A DNA stretch of 64,000 nt from Ensifer sp. PDNC004 (lineage in GTDB: Bacteria > Pseudomonadota > Alphaproteobacteria > Rhizobiales > Rhizobiaceae). Position 1 is the first letter of the stretch. Each line of letters starts with the position of its first letter. This document shows positions 35,693 through 46,033 of the stretch, piece after piece. Both the position numbers and the translations under genes were made by a program. The notes beneath the pieces were generated by a model, which saw only the letters and a list, made by a program, of their open reading frames with translations, did no database searches and was not told the DNA's origin. The DNA is taken from assembly GCF_016919405.1 (NCBI RefSeq), contig NZ_CP070352.1, positions 248,001-312,000 on the forward strand, in the 5' to 3' direction.

Positions 35693-36364
35693 TCACTCGA
35701 CGCGCCAGGCAGCCTTGCTCGCCGTCAGGAAATCGATCGGCCCGCCCGGCTGATCGTCGTCGAAGATGGCGCAGGAGAGGATACCGCTGAACACCGCGCC
35801 GGAATCGACATTGGTGCGGTTTCCGACCGTTCGCGGGTTGGCCGTACTGGGCGTGTGGCCATGACAAAGATGCCGGCCCCAGTATTCGCCAGAATAGTCT
35901 TCGGGCGGCCGGATCCAGAGAAAGACCCCGTCGTCCTGCTGTTCCAGCGGCCGCGTGTCGTCGACGCCGGCATGCACGAAGATGCGAAAGCGCTCGACCA
36001 GGATCGTGGGCAGTTCCTTGATCCATTTCAGGTGCCGCCCGGGAACCGTGCCGTCGTAGGAGATCAGCGTCTCGCGGCCGCCGTTGACCAGCCACCAGTC
36101 GACGTCGCTTTCGCCGCTGCTTGCGCCCCAGAGCATTTCCTCGTGATTGCCCTTGAGGGTCTGCCAGGTCCAGCCGGGCTTGGTCGGGCCGGCCATGATC
36201 AGCTCGATGACAGCGCGGCTGTCCGGCCCCCGGTCGATGAGGTCGCCGAGAAAGATCACCCGCCCCGTCGGCGCATAGTCTTCGATTTCATCCAGCAGCG
36301 CGCGCAGCTGATCGAGGCAGCCGTGAATATCGCCGACGGCGAACGTCAGATGCCGGACGGCCAT
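35693..36364 (-). CDS. PPP-family metallophosphoesterase (serine/threonine protein phosphatase type)
   Basis: 223 residues from MAVRHLTFAVGDIHG with GGAG 9 nt upstream. The PPP signature motifs are all present: GDIHG, GDLIDRG and GNHEEM, and His ligands in VHAGVD and HGHTP. Such bacterial PrpA-like enzymes use two metals to remove phosphate from proteins or small phosphoesters. It lies 53 nt after the HAD gene region on the same strand. The target is unknown. Confidence 0.9.
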   Translation of the reverse strand: MAVRHLTFAVGDIHGCLDQLRALLDEIEDYAPTGRVIFLGDLIDRGPDSRAVIELIMAGPTKPGWTWQTLKGNHEEMLWGASSGESDVDWWLVNGGRETLISYDGTVPGRHLKWIKELPTILVERFRIFVHAGVDDTRPLEQQDDGVFLWIRPPEDYSGEYWGRHLCHGHTPSTANPRTVGNRTNVDSGAVFSGILSCAIFDDDQPGGPIDFLTASKAAWRVE

Positions 36365-36579
36365 GCATTCACTCTCCAAATTCCGATGGCGGGCGATGGC
36401 CGTGTCGAGGCCGAAAACATCGCCAGATCAAGGCGCTATAACATGCCTTTTGCCGAAAGGATGCAAGATGCATCGGCCGCGACGCGGACGCGTGCGACAA
36501 TTGGGAATGCGGATCGTGAGGGCGGAAACCTCGGGCGAGATAACCGGGAGGTGGCAGCTACGCCAATGACGTCCTGATC

Positions 36580-37029
<450 letters not shown>

Positions 37030-37034
37030 TCAAG

Positions 37035-37054
37035 GAAGCGCCGAGGCCGGTTTT
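37035..37054. repeat. Short hairpin between eptA and the small protein gene
   Basis: GGCCGG and CCGGCC arms pair over TTTTTGTT. A possible end for eptA transcripts on the minus strand lies some 40-60 nt before it, so its use is unclear. Confidence 0.3.
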
Positions 37055-37093
37055 TGTTCCGGCCACGGGCGAATTTTGAGGTTACGCTTGGTG

Positions 37094-38806
37094 CTAAAGG
37101 GCGCCCGGACCGCTTAAGGAGCGCACGGGGCTTGGCGGCAAGTCGTTGGCCGTATCCGCCGCCTGGAACGTCGACCCGACGCCCGGCTTCTTGGTGCAGC
37201 TCGCAAAGGCATCGAGGCCCTGTTTGTAGACCTTGGTCTCGACATTCATCATGCCGAGCACGGTATGAAACAGGTTGTCGTGGGATTTCGGCTGCGCCGT
37301 ATCCTTGGCGAGGCACGCCGTGTCGACACCCATTGCCGCCTGGTAAGGCTTCGAGAACCAGGCGACGAACGGTACCTGCGTCTGTTCGCGCGGTGCGATG
37401 GAATAGGGCGCCCCGTGCAGATAGATGCCGTTCTCGCCGAGCGACTCGCCGTGATCGGACATGTAGATCATCGCGCCCGCGATCTGGTCCTGATGCTTTT
37501 CCAGCAACCGGGCGACACTCGCCACCACATGGTCGGTGTAGAGGATCGTGTTGTCATAGGCGTTGGTGATTTCTTCAACCGAGCATTTCATCAGTTCGGG
37601 CGTGCGGCAATCGGGCGTGAAGCGCCGGAACTTCTCAGGGTAGCGCAGATAGTAGGACGGTCCGTGGCTGCCGAGCTGATGGAGAACGATCACACTGTTC
37701 TTCTTCGTCGCCGAAAGCTTCTTGTCGAGTTCGCCGAGGAAGATCTCGTCCAGGCACTCGCCGTTCTTGCAGAGCGGGCTGTTCTTCTGGTCGGTCATGC
37801 TGGCGAAATTGATGAGGTCGGCGATGCCCTTGCTGCCGGTGTTGTTGTCCCACCAGGTGGTCGAAACGCCGGCGCGCGTCAGCACGTTCATGAGGTTTTC
37901 CGTCGAGCGCGCCTTCCAGTCGCTGTACTCGTCGCGCGGGTAGACGGAGAACATGCAGGGCAGCGACGTTGCCGTCGCCGTGCCGCAGCTCGTGGTGTCG
38001 GTGTAGTTGACGACGCCAAGCGCTTTCAGTTCCGGATTGGTCTCGCGGCCATAACCGTTCAGCGAGAAGTTCATAGCGCGCGCCGTTTCGCCGGCCACGA
38101 CGACGACGACCACCGGCTTGCCGGCCGCGGCAATCCGCGCACCCTGGCGTGCGTCTGTGCCGAGCGGCTGCACGACGATGTTGCGTTCCTTGTAGGTCGA
38201 GGATGCGTAGCGGACCGCCGCCGAGACCGGCCCCGTCGGATTGAACCGCTTCATCAGATCCTTGTGTTCGCGGATCACGTAGGCGACGTTTGCAAAGTTC
38301 GCGTAGACCAGCCCACCGCTGACGAGCAGGCAGGGGATGATCACTGCCAGGTTGATCGCGGCATTGGACAGGAAGGGCCGGTAGCGCAACTTGAACCAGA
38401 TCACCACCAGCGACGGGAGCACCCCGTAAAGCAGCAAGTGCGTCGCCAGACTGCCGGTCAAGATATGGCTGGCTTCGGCCTGCGTCGTTACCGCCGCGTT
38501 GCCGATCATGTCCTTGTCGATGATGACGCCGAAGGTGTCGATGAAGTAGGAGGCGGCCGCCGACACCATGATCAGGAAGATCATCACCGGCTTCATCACA
38601 TATTTTACGGAGGCGAGTGTGAGGCCTGCGAGGGTCAGCAAACACAGAGCGGCGCTGAAGGACAGAAGCGCCGTGACGGAATCGTCGAAATAGGCGACCG
38701 TGTGTGTCCAGAAGGAATTATTGGTGGCAAGCAGCAGATAGGCGCTGACGAGAGCGCTCAGCGAAATACTGCCGATTTCGGGGCGGCGAATACCTGAAAA
38801 TCTCAA
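37094..38806 (-). CDS. eptA: Lipid A phosphoethanolamine transferase
   Basis: 570 residues from a TTG that has AGGAG 7 nt upstream. An ATG at 38866 would add 20 residues without a ribosome site. Membrane helices fill the N-terminal third. The periplasmic sulfatase-like domain has the Thr nucleophile in GETARAMNFS (about residue 241 from the TTG), MSDHGESLGENG with Asp/His metal ligands, and paired cysteines for disulfides. EptA transfers phosphoethanolamine from phosphatidylethanolamine to lipid A, lowering the surface charge and raising resistance to cationic peptides. It is divergent from a response regulator/sensor pair. Confidence 0.92.
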   Translation of the reverse strand: MRFSGIRRPEIGSISLSALVSAYLLLATNNSFWTHTVAYFDDSVTALLSFSAALCLLTLAGLTLASVKYVMKPVMIFLIMVSAAASYFIDTFGVIIDKDMIGNAAVTTQAEASHILTGSLATHLLLYGVLPSLVVIWFKLRYRPFLSNAAINLAVIIPCLLVSGGLVYANFANVAYVIREHKDLMKRFNPTGPVSAAVRYASSTYKERNIVVQPLGTDARQGARIAAAGKPVVVVVVAGETARAMNFSLNGYGRETNPELKALGVVNYTDTTSCGTATATSLPCMFSVYPRDEYSDWKARSTENLMNVLTRAGVSTTWWDNNTGSKGIADLINFASMTDQKNSPLCKNGECLDEIFLGELDKKLSATKKNSVIVLHQLGSHGPSYYLRYPEKFRRFTPDCRTPELMKCSVEEITNAYDNTILYTDHVVASVARLLEKHQDQIAGAMIYMSDHGESLGENGIYLHGAPYSIAPREQTQVPFVAWFSKPYQAAMGVDTACLAKDTAQPKSHDNLFHTVLGMMNVETKVYKQGLDAFASCTKKPGVGSTFQAADTANDLPPSPVRSLSGPGAL

Positions 38807-39076
38807 ACTGCACTCTCCTGCGGCGACTGCAAGAGCGTCTGGGAGGGACGTTGCAGTCACGGCCATTCAATCGAGATGGAGACCGCGTGGCGGCCACCTG
38901 CTAGGTTGCAGCCTCCCCCTCAGCTGTTGAGATACGACGGACAAGCTGTCCAAACCCCGTCAAGATTGCTCTTTGTCCCGCGTATGCGCGCGCTGGTAGG
39001 TATCGCGCAGGCAGTTGGCAGCCCCGGCGAAAGTCCATATGGTCGGTAGTGGCCCCTGTAATATCGAGACGAATCA

Positions 39077-39751
39077 ATGCGCCTGCTCTTGGTCGAAGAC
39101 AGTCCGCGACTGGTTGAACTGGTCGGTGAAACCATGCGGGATGCGGGCTGGCGCCTCGATGCGGTTTCAAGCGTGGCCGATGCCGAAACGGCAATCGCGG
39201 CGCGCGAGCACGACCTGGTGCTTCTCGACCTCGGGCTGCCCGATGGCGACGGGCTGTCGCTGCTTCGCCGTGTCCGCCAGGAATATCCCGGATTGCCGGT
39301 GCTGATCATCACGGCCAAGGGCTCCGTCGACGAGCGCATTGCCGGGCTCGACGCCGGGGCCGACGACTATCTCGTCAAGCCGTTCCACCACCGGGAACTG
39401 CTGTCGCGCTGCCGCGCCATGCTCCGGCGCAACCCACAGGCCGTACAGCCGGTGCTCGAAGCCGGAGCTTTGCGCTACGACCCGGCGACCGCCAATCTCA
39501 CCTGCGACGGCACGGTGGTGCCGCTACCGCCGCGCGAGCGGTCACTGATCGAGATCCTGATGCGCGAGGTCGGCCGTGTCGTGCCGAAGCGAAAGCTCGA
39601 AACGGCCCTTTCTGAATATGGCCAGGAAGTCACGCCTAATGCCCTGGAACTGGCGGTTTCAAGGGTGCGCAAGCGTCTGCAGCCGCTCGAAACCGGCGTG
39701 CAGATCGAGACGGTCCGGGGCATCGGCTATCTCCTCAGGCAAGCCCCATGA
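39077..39751 (+). CDS. OmpR-family response regulator beside eptA (PmrA-like)
   Basis: 224 residues. Receiver domain with acceptor D51 in LLDLGLPDGDG and K in LVKPF, then a winged-helix DNA-binding domain (residues about 125-222). It is divergent from eptA, and overlaps the kinase gene by ATGA. The order eptA plus regulator plus kinase copies the PmrCAB systems that control lipid A modification in gammaproteobacteria, which suggests the same task here. No PmrA-type box was recognised between the genes. Confidence 0.93.
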   Translation: MRLLLVEDSPRLVELVGETMRDAGWRLDAVSSVADAETAIAAREHDLVLLDLGLPDGDGLSLLRRVRQEYPGLPVLIITAKGSVDERIAGLDAGADDYLVKPFHHRELLSRCRAMLRRNPQAVQPVLEAGALRYDPATANLTCDGTVVPLPPRERSLIEILMREVGRVVPKRKLETALSEYGQEVTPNALELAVSRVRKRLQPLETGVQIETVRGIGYLLRQAP

Positions 39752-41106
39752 GGAGCCGAAACCCTTCGCTGATCGGTATCGTCTCCCGGCGCATCGTTGC
39801 CTTTTCGCTGCTGGCCATGGCGATCCAGATCGGCGTCGTCTTCGCCGACTACTGGTTCGACGACGACAAACTGAGCGTGCTCATGCTGCAGCAGGAAACC
39901 GAAAAGCTGATCGAGTATGTCCATGTGCGCGACGGCGTGGCGCATTACGAGCCAGATCGCGACGCACGCGAACGCTATCTCGACCGATCGGACGATAACG
40001 GCGCAATTTTCCTACGCATCCGCACGGCGTCCGGAGAGATGATCCATTCGAACTGCACGGCCGAATGTGCCCAGCACTTCCTGCCGCTCAATGTCGACGC
40101 GCCGCAATTCTGGAAACGCCTGATCGCACCGGGCAAACCCTTCAGCGTTGCCGGCGGCCAGACCTTCGAACGGGGCGGCCTGGTCGTCCTTGTCGAGCTC
40201 GCGATCCTCAACGACCCGAACGGTTTCATGTACGGCGCCCTGCTGCACGAGATGTTCGATTCGATGATCGTGCCGATGACGCTGATGTTCTGCCTGGTGG
40301 TCGGCGCGACCATCTGGTCGGTCCGCAGCGCCCTGCGGCCGGTCGCCATGGCCGCCCAGGCCGCCGATGCCCTCGACCCTCGCGACGGCAATGCGCGCCT
40401 GCCGCTGACACGAATGCCACAGGAGATCGCCCCTCTCGTCACCGCCGTCAACCGGATGCTGGCCCGCGTTGCCGATCTCATCCAGTCGCAGAAGCTGTTC
40501 TCGTCGTCGATCGCCCACGAAATCCGCACCCCGGTGTCGATCGCCAAGATGGAGCTGAGCCGCATCGACGACCCGCGAGCGCGCAACGCGGAGCGCGATC
40601 TCGACGCGCTTACCCATATCCTGGAGCAATTGACCTCGCTCGCGCGCGCCGACGCCGTCGATCCTTCCGCCTACCAGCGCACCAGCCTTTCTCAGATCGG
40701 CGCCGCAGTTGCGGAGGCGATCGCACCTTTTGTCTTCGACCACGACAAGTCCCTCGAGTTCGTAGACGAAGGCACGCCGACGGTCACCGCCATCCCGGCG
40801 TTGGTCGAAAACATGCTGCGCAACCTCATCGAGAATGCCGTCAAGCATAACCCACCGGGAACCCGGATCGTCCTGACCTGTGGCCCCGGCCCGGTCGTCT
40901 CCGTCGAGGATGACGGCAAGGGGATGATCGACCTGCCGGAACACAACGAAGACCTCGGCTTTGTGAAGAGCTCCGGCCAGCTCGGCCTCGGCCTGAAGAT
41001 CGTTAGGCGCATCAGCGAGTTGCACCAGGCAACCGTCGCTGTCGACACCACGCCCGGCCGCGGCACTCGGTTCTCGATCGATTTTTCCGCCGCCGTGTCG
41101 GGCTGA
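39748..41106 (+). CDS. Sensor histidine kinase beside eptA (PmrB-like)
   Basis: 452 residues. One membrane helix at about 15-35, a periplasmic loop of about 140 residues, a second helix at about 172-192, HAMP, then HisKA with H257 in AHEIRTP and an HATPase domain (NLIENAVKHN, DDGKGM). The loop is much longer than in enterobacterial PmrB, so the stimulus may differ. It has a conserved-looking Cys pair (NCTAEC). It phosphorylates the regulator encoded just before it. Confidence 0.92.
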   Translation: MRSRNPSLIGIVSRRIVAFSLLAMAIQIGVVFADYWFDDDKLSVLMLQQETEKLIEYVHVRDGVAHYEPDRDARERYLDRSDDNGAIFLRIRTASGEMIHSNCTAECAQHFLPLNVDAPQFWKRLIAPGKPFSVAGGQTFERGGLVVLVELAILNDPNGFMYGALLHEMFDSMIVPMTLMFCLVVGATIWSVRSALRPVAMAAQAADALDPRDGNARLPLTRMPQEIAPLVTAVNRMLARVADLIQSQKLFSSSIAHEIRTPVSIAKMELSRIDDPRARNAERDLDALTHILEQLTSLARADAVDPSAYQRTSLSQIGAAVAEAIAPFVFDHDKSLEFVDEGTPTVTAIPALVENMLRNLIENAVKHNPPGTRIVLTCGPGPVVSVEDDGKGMIDLPEHNEDLGFVKSSGQLGLGLKIVRRISELHQATVAVDTTPGRGTRFSIDFSAAVSG

Positions 41107-41115
41107 CGCGCCCGC

Positions 41116-41135
41116 GTGTGCAGCGCACATTTTTT
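41116..41135 (+). terminator. Intrinsic terminator after the sensor kinase
   Basis: TGTGC and GCACA arms pair over AGC, followed by six Ts, 10 nt after the kinase stop codon. The stem is short, so termination may be partial. Confidence 0.6.
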
Positions 41136-41252
41136 AGGCGCGATGCATATATTTCAATCCAGCGCCGGTTTTTGGATGCGGATTTCATGCCCAACGCCGT
41201 GCCATGTGCTATTGGGCTGCCCAAGTTTGCACCTCCCCTCCCGAGAGGCTCC

Positions 41253-42419
41253 ATGTCGAAGGCCCGCGCCTACATCAAGCGTTTCGTTCCCTCGCTCGTT
41301 CCGATCAGCCATCTGGAGCGCCTGCGTGCGTCTTTGGGCGCGCTTCTTGGCATCCTGCTTACCGGCTTGATCAGCACCTATGCGCTGGGCGCCGGCGCCA
41401 GCCTGCCGCTGTTGATCGCACCGATGGGCGCCTCGGCCGTGCTTCTCTTTGCCGCCCCGGCAAGCCCGCTCGCCCAGCCCTGGTCGATCGTCGGCGGCAA
41501 TACCGTCTCCTCGCTGATCGGCGTGACCGCGGCGTTGCTGATCCCGGATCCGGTCATTGCTGCCGCAGTCGCCGTCGGCCTTGCCATCGCCATCATGCTG
41601 CTGCTCGGCTGCCTTCATCCGCCGAGCGGGGCGGTGGCGCTGACCGCAGTACTCGGGGGGCCCACGATCCATGAGGCCGGCTACTGGTTCGTCCTCTCGC
41701 CGGTCGCCATCAATTCGGTCGTCATTCTCCTGATCGCCTTGGCGTTCAACAACGTGACCGGCCGACGCTACCCGCACCTCGCGCAGGCGCCGACGCTGCA
41801 TGGAACAAGCGACCCCGCGCCGATGCACAGGCTCGGCATCGTTCCCGAAGACCTGCAGGCCGTCCTCGCCCAATATGGCGAAGTGGTCGACGTCAGCCCG
41901 GAAGAGCTCGACGCGCTGATCCATCAGGCGCAGATCCGCGCCTTCAACCGCCGCTCCGGCGAAATCACCTGCGCCGAGATCATGTCGCGCGACGTCGCCA
42001 CGGCCACGCCGGAGACAACCCTGCGCCAGGCCTGGCAGACCCTGATCAAGCATCACATCAAGGCGCTGCCGGTCGTGACCGAAAAGGACGGACTGGTCGG
42101 CATCGTCACGCAAACCGATTTCATGAAGCACGCGATGGTCACGCCGCAGGGCGGCATCCGCCAGCGGCTCGGAAACGTCATCGGTTTCGGCCCGAAAACG
42201 CCGCGGCTCGTGTCCGACATCATGACCCGCAAGGTGCAATCGGCCTTGCCGGAAACCATGATCGCCAAACTCGTGCCGCCGATGTCCGACATGGGGCTGC
42301 ACCATATGCCGGTGGTCGATCCGGACAACCGGCTGCTCGGCGTCGTGACCCAATCGGACCTCATCGCCGCCCTCTTCCAACGCCGCCTCGAACGGGGCGA
42401 AGAGCGCGACGTCGCTTAA
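41253..42419 (+). CDS. HPP-family membrane protein with two CBS domains
   Basis: 388 residues from MSKARAYIKRF with GAGAGG upstream. The HPP region (about 15-165) has four hydrophobic segments and the family sequence LGCLHPPSGAVALTAVLGG. Two CBS domains fill the C-terminus (EIMSRDVATATPETTL and DIMTRKVQSALPETMI). HPP proteins are linked to nitrite or anion transport in the inner membrane, and CBS pairs bind adenine nucleotides. The exact solute is unknown. Confidence 0.9.
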   Translation: MSKARAYIKRFVPSLVPISHLERLRASLGALLGILLTGLISTYALGAGASLPLLIAPMGASAVLLFAAPASPLAQPWSIVGGNTVSSLIGVTAALLIPDPVIAAAVAVGLAIAIMLLLGCLHPPSGAVALTAVLGGPTIHEAGYWFVLSPVAINSVVILLIALAFNNVTGRRYPHLAQAPTLHGTSDPAPMHRLGIVPEDLQAVLAQYGEVVDVSPEELDALIHQAQIRAFNRRSGEITCAEIMSRDVATATPETTLRQAWQTLIKHHIKALPVVTEKDGLVGIVTQTDFMKHAMVTPQGGIRQRLGNVIGFGPKTPRLVSDIMTRKVQSALPETMIAKLVPPMSDMGLHHMPVVDPDNRLLGVVTQSDLIAALFQRRLERGEERDVA

Positions 42420-42554
42420 GCAGCAGGGCCGGCCTGAAAATCCTTCGCCAGCACAGCGGCCGGTAGCACGAACCGGCTGCGCGAACTTTGCACGACATGC
42501 CTTCGGCAATACTCCCCTATCGACCCAAGGCACGTCGTCGCTTGCCAACAACAT

Positions 42555-42583
42555 TCATTCGATTGACTTAATCAATGGAATGA
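42555..42583. promoter_or_regulatory. Long operator palindrome before the cecR-like gene
   Basis: TCATTCGATTGA and TCAATGGAATGA are 12-nt arms, complementary except for one position, around CTTAA. It ends 17 nt before the regulator start and is very likely its operator. Confidence 0.75.
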
Positions 42584-42600
42584 TGTAAATTCAGCATGTC

Positions 42601-43302
42601 ATGAAAAAAGAAACCTCGCCCCGCCCGACGAAGCAGGACCGCGGAGATGCCACCCGCGAGAAACTGCTGACCAGTTCCATCGACGTCTTCGGCCGCTATG
42701 GCTTTGACGGCGCCACCACCCGCATGCTCGCCGAAACGGCCGGCGTGAACCTCCAGGCGATCCCCTATTACTTCGGCGGCAAGGAAGGCCTCTACATCGC
42801 CGCTGCCGAACACCTTGCCTCGATCATCATCGACCACGTCGCGGACCTTCGAAACGCGGTTCTTGCCCGCCTTGCCCATCTCGACGGCCAGGGCCAGCCG
42901 CTGGAAGCCCACGAAGCCCGCGACATGCTCAGCCGATTGGCGCAGCACATGGTCGCCCTCTTCGTCAGCCGTCAGTCCGAAAGCTGGGCGCGCTTCATCA
43001 TCCGCGAGCAGATGGAGCCGACGGAAGCCTTCGAGCGCGTCTATGCCAACGTCATGGGCCCGATGATCGGCATGGCCGGCCGACTGGTTGCCACCATCCT
43101 TGGCGAGGCTCCGCAATCGGAACAGGTCCGGCTGAAAACCCTGTCCTTCGTCGGCAGCATCCTCGTCTTCCGCATGGCCCACGCAGCCGTTCTTCGGCAG
43201 ATGAAATGGGAGGCGGTCGGCCCCGACGAGCTCGACCTCTTGCGCCGGCATGCCGCCGAACTGGTCGCGGCCATTGAAAGCAAGCGGGAGGACCGGTCAT
43301 GA
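42601..43302 (+). CDS. TetR-family regulator of the exporter operon (CecR-like)
   Basis: 233 residues with the HTH at about 38-62 ([21 protein letters not shown]). The C-terminal domain matches the CecR/YbiH group. In E. coli cecR heads the ybhGFSR operon and affects sensitivity to cefoperazone and chloramphenicol. The same gene order follows here, so it is the local repressor. The start sits behind a long palindrome, and the stop overlaps the next gene by ATGA. Confidence 0.9.
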   Translation: MKKETSPRPTKQDRGDATREKLLTSSIDVFGRYGFDGATTRMLAETAGVNLQAIPYYFGGKEGLYIAAAEHLASIIIDHVADLRNAVLARLAHLDGQGQPLEAHEARDMLSRLAQHMVALFVSRQSESWARFIIREQMEPTEAFERVYANVMGPMIGMAGRLVATILGEAPQSEQVRLKTLSFVGSILVFRMAHAAVLRQMKWEAVGPDELDLLRRHAAELVAAIESKREDRS

Positions 43303-44306
43303 ACAAGCCAGCAATAGCGCTGATCCTGATCGCCGGTACCGCGGCCGGCGCCTGGTGGTTCGACGTTCCCGAGCGGCTCGGCTGGATCGGCAAGGAGCAG
43401 ACCTCCGTGCTCTACGGCAACATCGACATCCGACAGGTTTCGCTTGGCTTCCGCGTCAGCGGCCGCATCGCAAGCCTTGGCGTCGACGAGGGCGACACGG
43501 TCAAGCCCGGAGACGTTCTGGCGACGCTGGACGCCGTCCCGTTCGAGCAGGCAGTCGCCGCGGCGCAGGCCGATCTCGGCGCGCTCAGAGCCAACCTTGC
43601 AAAACTGAGGGCGGGCGCACGCCCGACCGAAATCGCCCAGGCGCGCGCCACCCATGAGGAGCGCCTGGCCGATCTCGAAAACGCCGCTCTCGCCTATGAG
43701 CGTGCCCGGCAATTGCGCCCGAACGGCACCATCTCCCAGGCCAATCTCGACGAAGCGAGCGCCAACAGGGCAGCGGCCGCAGCGCGCGCCACTTCCGCCC
43801 GCGAGGCCCTGGCGCTCATCGAAGAGGGAAGCCGGATCGAGGATATCGAAGCGGCCCAAGCGCAGGTGCTTGCCGCCGAAGCCAAGCTCGAAAGCGCCCG
43901 CACCTCGCTTGCCGATACCCAGCTGTTTGCGCCGAGCGCCGGCACGGTCCTGTCGCGGGTGCGTGAAGCCGGCGCCATCGTCGCGCCCTCCGACACCGTC
44001 TACGTCGTCTCGCTGAACGAGCCCGTCTGGGTTCGCGCCTATGTGGCGGAGCCGGACCTTGGCCGCGTACATCCCGGCATGGCCGTCGAGGTCACCTCCG
44101 ACAGTGCCCCGGACCACCGCTACAAGGCGACAGTCGGGTTCATTTCACCGGTCGCCGAATTCACGCCCAAGTCGGTGGAAACGCCGGAACTGCGCACCGA
44201 TCTCGTCTATCGCCTGCGCATCGTGGTCGACAAGCCGGGGGCCGATCTGCGGCAGGGCATGCCGGTGACCGTACATCTGCCGGAGAAAGCTGGAGCCGCG
44301 CAATGA
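43299..44306 (+). CDS. HlyD-family periplasmic adaptor, YbhG-like
   Basis: 335 residues. An N-terminal membrane anchor (residues 3-18), a biotinyl-lipoyl-like half ([20 protein letters not shown]), a long coiled-coil hairpin at about 85-205, then the barrel and the final membrane-proximal part. It links an inner-membrane ABC exporter to an outer-membrane channel. Start and stop overlap the neighbours by ATGA. Confidence 0.92.
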   Translation: MNKPAIALILIAGTAAGAWWFDVPERLGWIGKEQTSVLYGNIDIRQVSLGFRVSGRIASLGVDEGDTVKPGDVLATLDAVPFEQAVAAAQADLGALRANLAKLRAGARPTEIAQARATHEERLADLENAALAYERARQLRPNGTISQANLDEASANRAAAAARATSAREALALIEEGSRIEDIEAAQAQVLAAEAKLESARTSLADTQLFAPSAGTVLSRVREAGAIVAPSDTVYVVSLNEPVWVRAYVAEPDLGRVHPGMAVEVTSDSAPDHRYKATVGFISPVAEFTPKSVETPELRTDLVYRLRIVVDKPGADLRQGMPVTVHLPEKAGAAQ

Positions 44307-46033
44307 GCGACGAGGCGCCTTTCGTTCGCATCGCCGATGTGGTCAAGCGTTTTGGCGATGCTCCGCCAGCGCTCGACCATATCGCTGGCGAGATCCTCGG
44401 CGGGCGGATTACCGGGCTCGTCGGCCCTGACGGCGCGGGAAAGACCACACTGATCCGGCTGATGACCGGCCTCATGGTGCCGGACGAGGGCAAGGTCGAG
44501 GTTCTCGGTTTCGACACGGTGACGAATGCCGCTGATATCCAGGCGGCCATCGGCTACATGCCACAGCGCTTCGGCCTCTACGAGGACCTTTCCGTTCAGG
44601 AGAACCTCAATCTCTACGCCGATCTGCGCGGCCTGCCGCTTGGCGAGCGTGCAGCGACCTTTAACGAACTGCTCGAATTCACCGACCTCAAGCGCTTCAC
44701 CGCGCGCCTTGCCGGCAAGCTCTCCGGCGGTATGAAGCAGAAGCTTGGCCTGGCCTGCGCCCTGCTGCGCAAGCCGAGGCTGCTCCTGCTCGACGAACCG
44801 GGCGTCGGCGTCGACCCGATCTCGCGCCGCGATCTCTGGAAGATGGTCGAGAACCTGACGAAGGAAGGCATCGGCGTCGTCTGGTCCACGGCCTATCTGG
44901 ACGAAGCCGAAGCCTGCGACAGCGTTCTGCTCTTGAACGAAGGCAAGCTCCTGTTCACGGGCAGTCCCGCCGAACTGACCGCCAGGGTCGCCGATCGCGT
45001 CTTCAAGGTTTCCGGCATTACGCATGCGCGACGCCAGAAGCTCGCAAGCTATCTCGACGGCGACGATGTCGTCGACGGCGTCATCCAGGGCGAAGCGATC
45101 CGTCTGGTCATGAAGCCCGGGACTAAGCCGCCGGCCCCGGACGAACATTCCGCAGCAGCGGGCGTGGCGACCACCACGCCACGTTTCGAGGATGCCTTCA
45201 TCGACATGCTCGGCGGCGGCCCCGGCGGCCGCTCGAAGCTCGCGGAAACCCAGACACCTTTCCCGACCGACAACGGGCGCCCGGTCATCGAAGCGCGCGG
45301 ACTGACGAAGCGCTTCGGCGATTTCACTGCCGCCGACGCAATCACCTTCGACATACCACGCGGCCAGATCTTCGGGCTCTTGGGTCCGAACGGGGCCGGC
45401 AAATCCACGACTTTCAAGATGCTATGCGGGCTGTTGAAGCCAACCGCCGGCGAAGGCCGCGTCGCCGGCTTCGATCTGCGCCGCGATGCCGCCGAGGCGC
45501 GCAACCGGCTCGGCTACATGGCGCAGAAATTCTCGCTCTACGGCGATTTGAGTGTCGGCCAGAACCTGAGCTTCTTTGCCGGCGTCTACGGGTTATCCGG
45601 CGCGCGCAAACGCGAGCGCATCCGGTTGATGACGGAAATCTTCGGCTTCGCCCGCCTGCTCGGCATGTCGGCGAAGGATCTGCCGCTCGGCCTCAAGCAG
45701 CGGCTGGCGCTCGCCTGTGCCGTGCTGCACGAACCGGAAGCGCTGTTTCTCGACGAACCGACCTCCGGCGTCGATCCCATAACCCGGCGCGAGTTCTGGA
45801 CCCATATCAACGGCCTCGTCGAGAAAGGCGTGACCGTCCTCGTCACCACCCACTTCATGGACGAGGCCGAATATTGCGACCGCATTTCGCTGATTTATCG
45901 CGGCCGGTCGATCGCGCTGGGCTCACCGGACCAATTGAAGGCCCAGGTCGCCAGCCCCGAGCTGCCGGACCCGACGATGGAGGATGCCTTCATCGCCCTG
46001 GTTCAGGGCTCGGAGGAGAAAGAGGCCGCATGA
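44303..46033 (+). CDS. Double ABC ATPase of the exporter, YbhF-like
   Basis: 576 residues with two nucleotide-binding domains in one chain. The first has Walker [10 protein letters not shown], signature LSGGMKQ and Walker B LLLLDEPG. The second (from about residue 325) has GPNGAGKST and LFLDEPTSG, but its signature reads LPLGLKQ, which lacks the usual SGG. So one of the two ATP sites may be less active. It powers the YbhSR-like channel. Confidence 0.93.
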   Translation: MSDEAPFVRIADVVKRFGDAPPALDHIAGEILGGRITGLVGPDGAGKTTLIRLMTGLMVPDEGKVEVLGFDTVTNAADIQAAIGYMPQRFGLYEDLSVQENLNLYADLRGLPLGERAATFNELLEFTDLKRFTARLAGKLSGGMKQKLGLACALLRKPRLLLLDEPGVGVDPISRRDLWKMVENLTKEGIGVVWSTAYLDEAEACDSVLLLNEGKLLFTGSPAELTARVADRVFKVSGITHARRQKLASYLDGDDVVDGVIQGEAIRLVMKPGTKPPAPDEHSAAAGVATTTPRFEDAFIDMLGGGPGGRSKLAETQTPFPTDNGRPVIEARGLTKRFGDFTAADAITFDIPRGQIFGLLGPNGAGKSTTFKMLCGLLKPTAGEGRVAGFDLRRDAAEARNRLGYMAQKFSLYGDLSVGQNLSFFAGVYGLSGARKRERIRLMTEIFGFARLLGMSAKDLPLGLKQRLALACAVLHEPEALFLDEPTSGVDPITRREFWTHINGLVEKGVTVLVTTHFMDEAEYCDRISLIYRGRSIALGSPDQLKAQVASPELPDPTMEDAFIALVQGSEEKEAA

